This document shows, piece by piece, positions 10,587 through 21,751 of a stretch of 64,000 bases of DNA. The notes under the pieces were generated by a model. The model did not search any database and had not been told where the DNA came from. It saw only the letters and a program-made list of their open reading frames with translations. The position numbers and the translations under genes are program-made. The stretch's first letter is position 1. Each line of letters begins with the position of its first letter. Source of the stretch: Branchiostoma floridae (Eukaryota > Chordata > Leptocardii > Amphioxiformes > Branchiostomatidae). The stretch lies in assembly GCF_000003815.2 (NCBI RefSeq), contig NC_049979.1:19399686-19463685 (forward strand). Direction: 5' to 3'.

Positions 10587-10841
10587 CTATTTGAAAGGGA
10601 ACATTTGAGGTGGAGACTTTCGTTTTTCGTTGATATCGTGCCTCAATAACTTCCCACTTGCATGCAAATTGATGAGTTGCGACACTATCTCTTTGTTAAG
10701 ATCGGTGAGAATTTCAGGTGGCATCATAGCAAATGTACCGTCTTCTGCATTCCTAATACATCAATCATCGTTATTTAGCCAATCAAGCTTCCTCTTGAGC
10801 AACGAGGGCAACGTAGTGTAACATTTTCTGTCCCGTCACAT

Positions 10842-10936
10842 GAGCGATGACTTCACACTTCCACATTTTTGCTCAGTTTCGCTGACACTAACATAAGTTG
10901 TTTACATTCGCGTATTATCATATTACTTTCACTTCC
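10842..10936 (-). promoter_or_regulatory. Conserved upstream block with Ets-IRF-like composite site (copy 3)
   Basis: Counterpart of 6570-6633: plus-strand GCGATGACTTCAC..CTTCC..CATTTTT followed by TTTCACTTCC at 10927-10936, which reads GGAAGTGAAA on the minus strand, roughly 390 bp upstream of the ATG. Functional meaning is inferred only. Confidence 0.45.
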
Positions 10937-11836
10937 TTCTTATACTCGTTCGCATACATTATCTTAGAAAATACGAATTTTCAACGCAGCAAATTCTAGG
11001 CGGTTTGATATTGACACCGGATGTCGTTTACCACAAAAAATGTCACTACCAGGCACAACGCTCTGGTCGGAGATAGCGATACTGTGTGTGTGTGTGACTC
11101 AGAATCCTCTGAGTCTGCTGAGTCATTCACTTCCCTCCTAGCTGGAGCACAAGCAACAGCAAAGCTTGTGTCTCTCGCGGTCTAGAAGTTATTGTTTTGG
11201 TTGAAAACACAAAGAGCATCTACTCCCATTTTTCTTAAATGTACAATTTAGATTATCCGAGGGATAATTTGGTCAGTTTGGATATATAATACAGGCACAA
11301 AAAGACAAAATTGTTTGCAGATTCTGTGGTGTAGTGAAAAAAATATGAAGTAGGAATGTCTATTAATGACCCTGGCCTGGGACTTCCCCCAACATGTTTT
11401 CCAGTGTATTCGGGGAATAGATAAAGATGACACAAGCCAACCATCAGTTCCGAGTATGTTCCTCTATTGTGTATCACAGATGAGGGGCATTACGTAGTTT
11501 CACAATCCCACTTTCTCAGGGGACACCACTTTAAAGGGTGTTCTGTTTTTCAGCATGGTGAAAAGGACTTCACGATTGCCACGTAAATGAAACAAAAATT
11601 TGAGGAAGGGTTTGACAATCATTGATTTGGGAGATTTCGAGCCTTATTGTTGAAAATTATGAATTTAGATGTCAACTGTTTGGCTAGAGGTAGTATAGCT
11701 AATAGCATGCTTTTAGATTAGACATTTCAAAGCTGCGCATCAATTGCTACAATTTAGGTTCTTTGTGCTTGGTCTCAAAACGAACACACAAAATACAGGA
11801 CACAATATATTTCCTCCACAAAGTATAGAAACATAT
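10937..11836. other. Intergenic stretch between the NTase-like array and the transporter array
   Basis: No gene recognised. A segment near 11400-11470 (GATGACACA..GAGTATGTTCCTCTATTGT) is repeated near 16410-16460 downstream of the second transporter, so it belongs to the transporter duplication unit. Confidence 0.5.
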
Positions 11837-11842
11837 TTTATT
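11837..11842 (-). terminator. Polyadenylation signal of transporter copy 1
   Basis: AATAAA on the minus strand about 85 bp beyond the stop codon at 11926. Suitable position for 3' end formation; no cleavage data. Confidence 0.45.
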
Positions 11843-11925
11843 CAATAAACATTTTTTTTACTCGTATACAGCATTGGAGATATTATAATCAAATCGATTC
11901 TTATTTCATGATCATTGCATACCGT

Positions 11926-14039
11926 TCATACGGCAGTTTCTCTTATGACCACTGATGTTTCATGATTATGAGTTGAGGCTGTGTTTGATTCTTCGCGCTC
12001 TGCAACCAACAGAGAAAGCCTGGTACCGTCTGATTCATGTTCCCCAACTTTGTCATCCGTTGACGCCGGTTGAAAAACACGCAGGTGAAGTACAAACGGC
12101 AGTAGTCCGGCTAGTACCAAACAGCCACCGCCTTCCAACAGTGTCGCGTCGAAACTGCCTGTGATGTCTCGTAGCCACCCTGTTCGACACAAATAGCGAA
12201 AAAAATAAAATACAAATTACAGCCATTGAATCATGAAATGTCAACCATTCAATATGGTCGACATTTTGAAATCATCAAGATGATATGAGTACGTTAATTT
12301 TGCTGCTAGCATGGAGAGCAAGGTCACGACGCATTAGACAATAAAATCTACGTTACAAAGCAACCGCATTTAGCGAACCATCAACAAGCCACTGCGTAGA
12401 CAGGGGACCGGACTGATAGCTTAATGGCGGTATAACGTTACTGACGTAGACAGTAATGTCGTATGACTGAAAGAGTACTCACCCGAAAACGGTGGTCCTG
12501 CGAGGTTTCCTATCCCTCGTAAGAACATGATGATCCCAAGCGCACTCGACATCCTGTTAGCTCCCCCGATTTCTGCAATAGCAGAGTACAAGAGCGGCAC
12601 GCACCCGCCCATGAGCAAACCATAGCACGCGCTGTACACTGCCATGGTGACGTAGGTTTTTGCAAGAGGCGCGAACAAGGTGATGAAGCCCATAAGAAAT
12701 GTGTTCAAAGCGTACTGGTCCGCACGTCTAAACCTCGGCCACTCCGGCAGGAGACCCACCGAAGCACGGCCAACGATGTCTCCTATAGCGAGAATCGACA
12801 ACAGAAAGGCTGACGGATATTCTTCCACACCGAAAGCCCGAGCCCGTGGAACGATGTAGATGTTTGGGACGAACCGACCGAATCCGAACAGAAAAACGGC
12901 TACACAAAACAGTAAAAAACGTGGCTCTGTCAGCAGCCTGATATCTATGACAGAACCTATTTTGTCTAAGACAACTTTGGTTAAAGAATGCTTCTCTGTC
13001 GTCAAGGTCAGAGATGTATTGTTGTCTGACAATCTACTACTTTGTGCTGAAGATTCTTGGACCTCTCCTGGAGTTTTATTAGTGGTGACGTCACCTTTCA
13101 GCAAAATGGGCCTTACCAAGGCCCCAAACCCGGCTATGTGAAGGACGATCCCCCCGATAAGAACTAAAGCGCCCCTCCAAGTGTACTCGTCCATAAGGTA
13201 CTGGAATAACGGAGGGAACGCGAAAGACACAAAGCTGGCACCTATGGCCGCGAAACTGTTGGCGCGAAGTCTGTGGGTGGTGAAATATCGTCCTATTGTT
13301 GCCATGGTAGTGATCAAGGACAGGGAGTAGCCAAACCCTGCAAACAGGAAAAAGAAAAAAAAAACACATGTGGGCTTATCTTTTTTGCATTAAAAATGAA
13401 ATAAATTCTATTGTCATTCGCAAGTGAAAGGTGGGACCAACCTGTCAGAAACCCAACGGTAACGTAGAGATGGAAAAGTGACGTGGCCCACAGACTGAGC
13501 ACGAATCCTACCGAAGATATCACTCCGCCGGCCATGACCACAACTCTGCACCCAAACCTGTTGCTCAGAGCTCCAGCGATCGGTGCTGGGGAGTGGTATC
13601 AAAAGGGGGTAAGTAGGGGTTTCCAAGAACAATCGTAACCTATGATATTTAACGTTATGTAGTACATTTAATACACGTGTTATCGGGCAAGTCTCTCGTT
13701 AAAAACAATACGTCAAATAAAAGAAACATTTGTTAGTTCTCATCGATCACACTCTATAGAGCTCTATATATAACGTCATTGGGAAAGTTAAGCAGCGGTT
13801 CTTTCCTAACCTGCTAGATTCAAGACTCCGGTGATTATGGATTGTATAAGACCAGTTTCAGCGGCTGTCACAGAAAAATAGTCCTGCCAAGTGACAAAGA
13901 ACACTCCGAGGGACCGCATCACTCCATAGGAGCATGCGCTGACAACAAAACCAGCCAGGGCGACCAGCCACCCCCATCCCCCGTCTGGTGGATCAACGGG
14001 CCGTCCCGGCTTCCCTCTACACAAGTTAGAGATACCCAT
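11926..14039 (-). CDS. Monocarboxylate transporter-like MFS protein, copy 1
   Basis: Four coding exons: 14039-13811, 13585-13442, 13337-12483, 12179-11926; GT/AG junctions and phases agree, giving 493 aa. Proton-linked monocarboxylate transporter (SLC16) type: 12 membrane helices in the plasma membrane. TM1 carries the family signature PPDGGWGW; the TM5 signature appears as YFTTHRLRANSFA. TM8 keeps the Asp-Arg pair (LAIGDIVGRA) that rat MCT1 needs for coupled transport, while the TM1 lysine of MCT1 appears replaced by Arg (VMRSLGVFF). TM11-12 reads GWLRDITGSFD. The TM6-7 loop is the most variable part among the three copies. A 3' splice site (TTCTCTTTAG) directly abuts the ATG, so a 5' non-coding exon must lie upstream. 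Substrate is not deducible; SLC16 subfamily uncertain. Confidence 0.88.
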
Positions 14040-14529
14040 CTAAAGAGAAAACAACGTCACAAGTCAGGGACATGAAACCACGTTACATGTAATATAAATG
14101 TCGGACACTTTGGCACTGGGGCCCAACTGTCCTGGACTTGGGGCCGAAGTGTCCATGTGCCGAACTGTCCTGATACCATGTTATATGTGTCGCCTGCCAG
14201 ATGTTGGCGTGTTAATAAAAACGGGTGCAAGTCTGAGGTCACGTAATAAATTTTCTTAATGTGTTACCATCACGACTGTGTATGGTATAAGTTAATTTCA
14301 GATAACTAATGAACACAAATTTATAATGTCCTTGTCAAATAAAAAATCCATTGATTGCCTAACTTCACAGAGATAAAATTGATGTTAGAAGTATCATACA
14401 CTGTACGGCTTTTCGTAGTCTGGATACGTGTTGACAAGCTGCCAGCAATCCCCGGGTGTGACCTAAGCTATGTCATGAAGGTCAGTTCTGGTTATACCGC
14501 ATTCTAAATTTACACGTAGTCAGTCAGTA

Positions 14530-14711
14530 CTGTAAATGCAGTTCGCGGGGATTTAATTTCACAGTAGCGGGAAAAATCACTTTTCGCGGTGGATTTAAGT
14601 TCGCGGTAACACCATCGACTGCAGTCTAATACCTTAATAGAAAAATGTTCGCGGTGGATTTAAGTTCGCGGTGAAATGGTTAATCCACCGCGAACATTTC
14701 TGCATTTACAG
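14530..14711. mobile_element. MITE with CTGTAAATGCA termini and TA target duplication
   Basis: Terminal inverted repeats CTGTAAATGCA / TGCATTTACAG bound by TA on both sides, 182 bp. Inside are two direct copies of a TTCGCGGTGGATTTAAG-type word and an inverted copy, so the RNA would fold back. TA duplication fits a Tc1/mariner-type non-autonomous element. No coding capacity. Confidence 0.75.
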
Positions 14712-16885
14712 TATATTGCAGATGTAAACATAAGTCTGGGTCTTGTGAATTTTTACGTAGCTCTGTTATTGATCAACACGCTTTGTTAGAAATCCTTCGG
14801 AAATCTAGTACCACACATTGCTCGAAAACATAGTTTTAAACAGAACAGCGTACGGAAGATATTAGTGATTATTGCTCGCCCCTCCCTCTTTTGCATACTC
14901 ACTCGAAAAGATAGCCGCTATGCAGGTATGACTTTCGGTGATCTAGCAGCCGGGACATTGTCAATTAGACGTATGTTTTAAGACGTCAATACTTGTTGAT
15001 CATGAATGAGAAAGGAAGACTCCGAGGGAGACTGTGCCTAAAACGGTAAGGTCACTAAATGTTCATAGTTCACAGTTCAACGACCACTTCTGTAAACAGG
15101 TTGTACCACTAGTAGTTCGACGGGTAGGGATAGACTGACGACAGAATATTAAGAACAATCGACAATACTGCAGTAAATCAAGGTGAGTAAATACAGATCG
15201 ATATCATAAGATTAATAGAATCATAGTAACGTAGTTTAAAGAACGGACCAAGTTTCCGGCTTTTGTAAAACATCATGTGCGCATGCGCAAATTAAACGTT
15301 GCAAATCTTACTTGCACAACTTATTCAATAATTTTCTTTGCCCTCCAGTTCATTGAAAAACCCAATGTGTTGACCGTAGCTTTTTAAATCATGTTTACTC
15401 TGGACTATGAAACCATTTCGTTGCTCGAAAGGCCTTTGGGGTCACTACTGTTGTACATCGCCATATTAATAGCATATTGGGTGGTTCAATGGGCCAGTCG
15501 GATCATATGCAGGTAGACATGAAAGATAATTATGTACTTGCACACCTTCAATTTATTATGATATCTTTGTACCTACATATCTTCAATTCAACATGCACAA
15601 ACACATATCCAGAAGGTATATTGAGCCTTGGGAACTTGTATAAGTTTGCTGGTCGAATTCGAATCTACGTACGGACTTCACGCTACTGGGAATGATCAGG
15701 AATGTATCATAGTGTAGCTACAACGAAAACTCACAGTACTTACGTGGAACAGCGAAAAGAAAGTCTGCACTAGGTATTAAGGCTTTGGGTATCGATGTAT
15801 GTCATGATGAAATTTCAACTGAAATGGACTTTGGACTTTGAATGCCCTCGCCTGACCTCAACGTTACAAGACAATCAATCACCATTTGCCGTGGAGCCAA
15901 CCATTGCAAACTTTTGCAGGGGTGAAACTTTGAGAGATACATGTCTAATCACCTGATTGTAATTCTAATGTAAACCATGGGAATTATAGCTGGAGAATTT
16001 CCACTGCACTATCATCACTATTTTGGGGTCTGTAATGGTAGAGCAAACCAATATTGCGCACCTGGTATTTGAATCCCTTGTAACAGAAATTAGGAGCATT
16101 GTTATTAACAGTCTAAGCAGCATTAAAACATGTCCTTAAAACTTTTCTACTTTACCACATAGCAAACGAGCCTTACCCAAACAAGAAACTCCTACGCTCT
16201 CACAATAAAAAGTGAACACGGCAATAAGGCGATCACAAAATATCATGTCGTAAATGTCATGCTGTTTATTTGCTTGTTATTACTGCCAAAGATATCAATT
16301 CCAGAGGCTGTTTGATCGATTTTGTTCAAAGAATGCTTACGTCATCTTGTTTGAATATGGTAACATGGTACTACCCCCAAACATCTCTTCCAGTCTATTC
16401 AGGAACTGGATAATGATGACACATACTAACTATTCCATTACGAGTATGTTCCTCTATTGTTCACTGGTGAGACACATAGATTAACAATACCACTTCAGAG
16501 CACACCACTGTAAAGGTTGACTTGCTTTTCAGCGTGGTCTAAAGGACTCACTCCACGATTGCCACGTACATGTAACGTACCTGAGAAAGGGATTCAGAAT
16601 CATTGCCTAAGTCGATATTGAGTGTTGAAAGTTATGTTAAACTTTTGCGTCTGTGGTAGGTAGCATGGTTTAAGATCAGAAATTTTAAAGCTATATTGCT
16701 GCACAACAAGGTCCTTTGCTCTCATATTCCCTTGCGTTTGGTCTCTAAACAAACACACCAAATACAAGATTTCCTCCACAGAGCTAGAAATACATCTATT
16801 CAATAAACATTCAAGTTTACATATTTATGTACAACATTAGAGATATTATAATTATTCTCGATCCACTTTTGCACAGCGTTACGTC
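14712..16885. other. Intergenic stretch between transporter copies 1 and 2
   Basis: No gene seen. It should contain the 5' non-coding exon and promoter of copy 1 and the 3' UTR of copy 2. A segment near 15885 (TTGCCGTGG..CCAACCATTG) recurs near 21028, marking the duplicated unit. Confidence 0.5.
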
Positions 16886-19087
16886 TCATACGGTAGTTTC
16901 TCTTATGACCAGCGTTGTTTCATGACTATGAGTGGAGGCTGACTTTGATTCCTCGCACTCTGCAGCCAACAGAGATAACCCGGTACCATCGGTTTCATGT
17001 TCCCCAACTTTGTCATCCGTTGGTGTGGGTTGAAACACGCGCATTAGAAGAACAAACGGCAGTAGTCCGGCTAGTACCAGGCAGCCACCACCCTCCAACA
17101 GTGTCGCGTCGAAACTGCCTGTGATGTCTCGTAGCCACCCTGATCGATACAAATCAGATACAAAAATAAGATACAAAAAATCATAAAATGTCAACCATAG
17201 CCCACATTTTATATTCAACAAGATGATAGGCGTCTGCTGCTAGCATGGAGAGCAAGCAACGATTTAATAGCTATTATAAACTAGCAATAAAAATGCACGT
17301 TAGGAAGAAACCACATGTATCGAACCATCCGATAAGCCAACACGTGTAGACATTGGAGACAGGGGTGATAGCTCTTGATAACTGACTTAGACAACGATAT
17401 CGTATGTCAGCGTCTAACTGAAAGGCTCACCCGAAAAAGGTGGTCCTGCAAGATTTCCTGCCCCTCGTAAGAACATGATGATCCCAAGTGCACTCGACAT
17501 CCTGTTGGCTCCTCCGATTTCTGCAATAGCAGAGTACAACAGCGGCACGCACCCGCCCATGAGTAAACCATAGCACGCGCTGTACACTGCCATTGTGACG
17601 TAGGTTTTTGCAAGAGGCGCGAACAAGGTGACCACTCCCATTAGGAATATGTTCATAGCGTACTGGTCCGCACGTCTAAACCTCGGCCACTCCGGCAATA
17701 GACCTACCAACGCCCGGCCAATGATGTCTCCTATAGCGAGGATGGATAGCAGGAAAGCTGACGGATATTCTTCCACACCGAAAGCCCGAGCCCGTGGAAC
17801 GATGTAGATGTTAGGAACGAACCGACCGAATCCGAACAGAAAAACGGCTACACAAAACAGTAAAAAACGTGGCTCTGTCAGCAGCCTGATGTCTATGACA
17901 GAACCTATTTTGTCCACGATAATTTTGGTTAAAGAATGCTTCTCTGCCGTCAGGTGCACATTTGTAATGTTTTCTGACAATTTACTACTTTGACCTGACG
18001 ATTCTTGGGCCTTTCCTGGAGTTTTATTAGTGGTGACGTCACTTTTCAGCAAAATGGGCCTTACCAAGGCCCCAAACCCGGCTACCTGAAGAACGATCCC
18101 TCCTATAAGAACTAAAGCACCCCTCCAGGTGTACTCGTCCATCAGGTACTGGAATAACGGAGGGAACGCGAATGACGCAAAGCTTCCACCAATAGACGCG
18201 AAACTGTTGGCGCGAAGTCTGTGGGCGGTGAAATATCGTCCTATTGTTGCCATGGTAGTAGTCAAGGACAGGGAGTATCCAAACCCTGTAGACAGCGAAA
18301 GGAAAACCATCTTAGCATATATGTGCTAGAGCGTGAACATCGCCAGGATTATGGAATTCATTAAGACACAGCTTAGCATTATGATAAACGTTAACGTTTC
18401 AACATATTAATAATAATATTAGTTTAGGTTTTTATAAATTAGTTTACAATCAATATATGTACAACCAAAATCATACAGCAATTGCTTAGATTCAGTCGAC
18501 ATATAGCCTTTATCTTACCTGTAACTGCGGTTACATGTGGTAAAGATATCGTTTAGTCATTTCCAAGTCAAAAGTGGGACTAACCTGTCAGAAACCCAAC
18601 GGTAACATATAGATGGAAGAGTGATGAGGCCCACAAACTGAGCACGAATCCTGCCGAAGATATCACTCCGCCGGCCATGACCACAACTCTGCACCCAAAC
18701 CTGTTGCTCAGAGCTCCTGCAATTGGTGCTAGAGAGTGGTAAGAAATAGGGGGTAGTCATACACAATCGTAAACTTTGATATTTAATAGGACAATGACGA
18801 ATATATCAATATTTGTGGGACTTAACTGAATTATATAGTAAGCAGCGATTTCTTTTCTCACCTGCCAGGTTCAAGACTCCTGTGATTATGGATTGTATAA
18901 GACCAGTTTCAGCGGCGGTCATGGAAAAGTAGTCCTGCCAAGTGACAAAGAACACTCCGACGGACCGCATCACTCCGTACGAGCACGCGCTGACAACAAA
19001 ACCAGCCAGGGCGACCATCCACCCCCATCCTCCGTCTGGTGGATTAACGGGCCGTCCCGGCTTCCTTCCATGACACAAAGTGCCCAT
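16886..19087 (-). CDS. Monocarboxylate transporter-like MFS protein, copy 2
   Basis: Four coding exons: 19087-18862, 18728-18585, 18285-17431, 17139-16886, giving 492 aa. Exons 2, 3 and 4 have exactly the lengths of copy 1 (144, 855, 254 nt). The start is the ATG at 19087 rather than the in-frame ATG at 19114, because a splice acceptor (CTTTCTTTGCAG) ends directly at it, as in both sister genes. Signatures PPDGGWGW (TM1), YFTAHRLRANSFAS (TM5) and LAIGDIIGRA (TM8) are intact. Differences from copy 1 concentrate in the TM6-7 loop and the C-terminal tail. No disabling change seen; substrate unknown. Confidence 0.88.
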
Positions 19088-21751
19088 CTGCAAAGAAAGG
19101 AAAGTTACAAACAAGTGACCGTATGTACGTAGGTAACATACTCCGTGAGGTATTTAGAGGACACATAACCTCATATCTGCTTGGAGATAAGCTAATACTA
19201 AACCACTGAATCATATGGCCCGTGATACCAGAAATATTAGGGTGATTTCTGAAATTATCACATCGATTACGATAACAGCTACGAGAAAAAAAGTGCATCT
19301 TCGTGCAACTGCGCATGCGTGCAGATGACATGCCAAACTACATAAGAACTTCGCGGGAAAGGGAACACAGATGCGAACACTCATCACATCGGACAACAAC
19401 AATACTCGTCGTCGGAGGTTACCCTCCGTCACAGAGTAAAAAGGTCATGATGGATCCCTGCCTACCGACTCTATTTCTTTTTCAAAATTGAAACAGGAAA
19501 CACAACATTTTCCATAGGCTCTAGGAACATATCAACAGCACATGCCAATCAAAGACAGGGGGAACATGATCGAAATGGACTAATAATCTAGAGGTTATTA
19601 CTCTTGGTTGTCTACATAGGCTTTAACATAATAGCACATCAGTAAAATACGTTGATGATGCATACATACCTTCATTTCAACGGTGAGCTATACCTAGTCG
19701 ATGTTCCTAGACCTTTCTTATGAAGACTGGCTGGATTATTATCAGCTCTAAGAGGTCTGGTATTTCCCACACATTAAACACACGGGGGATTATTACCTTA
19801 GTTTGTTTATTTTAAGGAACACACAGGCAAACAAAAAAATAATTTGATCAGGGCATCTGACCCCATTCCCAGTGACCAGTTATATAACTAAGACCGTCAT
19901 TACTTCATTGTGGATTCACTTTCAATTATTAACAGATATGGATCAAATAACGAACCAACTCCGTGGCTTATGTAAAACAGCATGTGAATGCGCAAATAAA
20001 ACGTTACAAAACGTTACACTCAATTATTTTCTATGATTTCTATGATTTTACAGCAACATTTGAAACATGTTCTTTCGGGACGAAGAGGTTATTTTAATGT
20101 AAGGGATTTGGGCGGGGGGGGGGGGGGGTGGCAATTGTACGGGACTGGTCCATTGTGTTATGGACACCTTGCAGCTGCAACCAAGTCTCACCACTTTGTC
20201 CTGTTCATCGCGAGCTTCCTCAGCTCAAGCCCAGCGGTTATCAAGTTATCACAACTCTCTCACTACGGTGAACCTGACCTAACACAAAACTACTAATCAC
20301 TACTAATGATTTGGTTTGGCGCTCCTAGAATAATAAGTTGACAGTATCGGACGATTCAAACCCACTACGACCTTTCAGCGAAGCTCACACAGAAGCCGGC
20401 TGGTTCGGTCACTTCACCGGAGCATTTACTCAAGAATCCCGACTGGAACATTAATTTAGCACAAGATATCAACTGATAGGGAAGAAGTATACTGACCTTT
20501 GATGGTTCAAGTAGTGATACGTTTGTTCCTATGACATTTGAAGCTAACAGTCTATTCTGCCAGTAGCACACTACACAAGAACCAACAGGGGAACTTTCTA
20601 ACAATGATAAAACCTATCCTGAACTACAGCACAACGGCTATCTAACCGGAGGCCTCGAGGAAAACCAACATACCTGTTCAGAAGTGGTGCAGCGCTACCT
20701 ATTTCTCAATTAACACTCGTACAACTAACTTCTTACAGTCGAGATGGCCACGGTACAGATGTAACAGCTTCAGACGTCTTGCTCTCTTCCTCACCAAACC
20801 GGAGAGGTCGATATATATTTTCCGACCGTCCGGATTTTCGAGATTGGCAGGACGTGAGTAGTTTTGTCTGGTTGGTCGAATGTTTAAACTTCTCTCTGAT
20901 TGGAGAAAACATAGGTCAGGAGGTATCAGGCCAGTTTAGACCGGTCAGGCCTCTCCCCGCTAGAAGGTGAGGTGAAGAGTTAAGTAGGTCAGCATCCGAA
21001 CTTTGGCAAGTGGTCGATATGACAATTTGCCGTGGAACCAACCATTGTAAACTTGTGCAGGAGTGTGAGATTGAAATTCTAATATAAAGTACAGGAATGG
21101 AATGTGGAGAATTTACACTGTACTATCATGACTACATGGGGTTTGTAATGCGAGAGCAAATCATTGTTTCAGCGAATCATTTGTCATCGTCACATTTAAA
21201 AAAACGCAGTTTATTTTCAACCCCCTTGTAACATAAAATAGGAGTAAACAGTATATACGCATAATCATGACGCATGCATCATGAAAGCGTGTGTGAAACA
21301 TGTCTGCTTCGCTGCCATATACCACATGCCAAATGAGCCTTACATAAACAAAAATTTCTAAGCTCTCACAATCACAAAAGTGACCACGACAATAAGGCGA
21401 TGGCGATCCCAAAATACATGTATTATGTCGTAAATATCAAGCTGTATTTGTTTTCCTGATAATTCCAAAAACATCATTTTAAATTCCGAGGCTAATTGAT
21501 CCATTTCGTTCATAACATAACAATGTGCTCACGCATCTAACGTTAAACAAATTTAGCTTGGACGTGGAAACATGGCGCAACCTGGCGTTTGGTAATAGAC
21601 TGAACAAGGCACACTGAAGTCAAGTATCACAATTTGATTGCGAATTTTCACAGGGAAAGAGAAATATAAACTCTTCTCCATGTGCCAATATTTAGACCAA
21701 GTAATCTCAAACTTTTTCTTTGAACCCCGTTACTATTTTATATATGATACA
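19088..21751. other. Intergenic stretch between transporter copies 2 and 3
   Basis: No gene recognised. Holds a G15 run at 20114-20128 and a short segment at about 19240-19290 (GGTGATTTCTGAAATTATCACATCG) that recurs near 34107, a dispersed repeat remnant. Expected to carry the promoter and 5' non-coding exon of copy 2. Confidence 0.5.
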
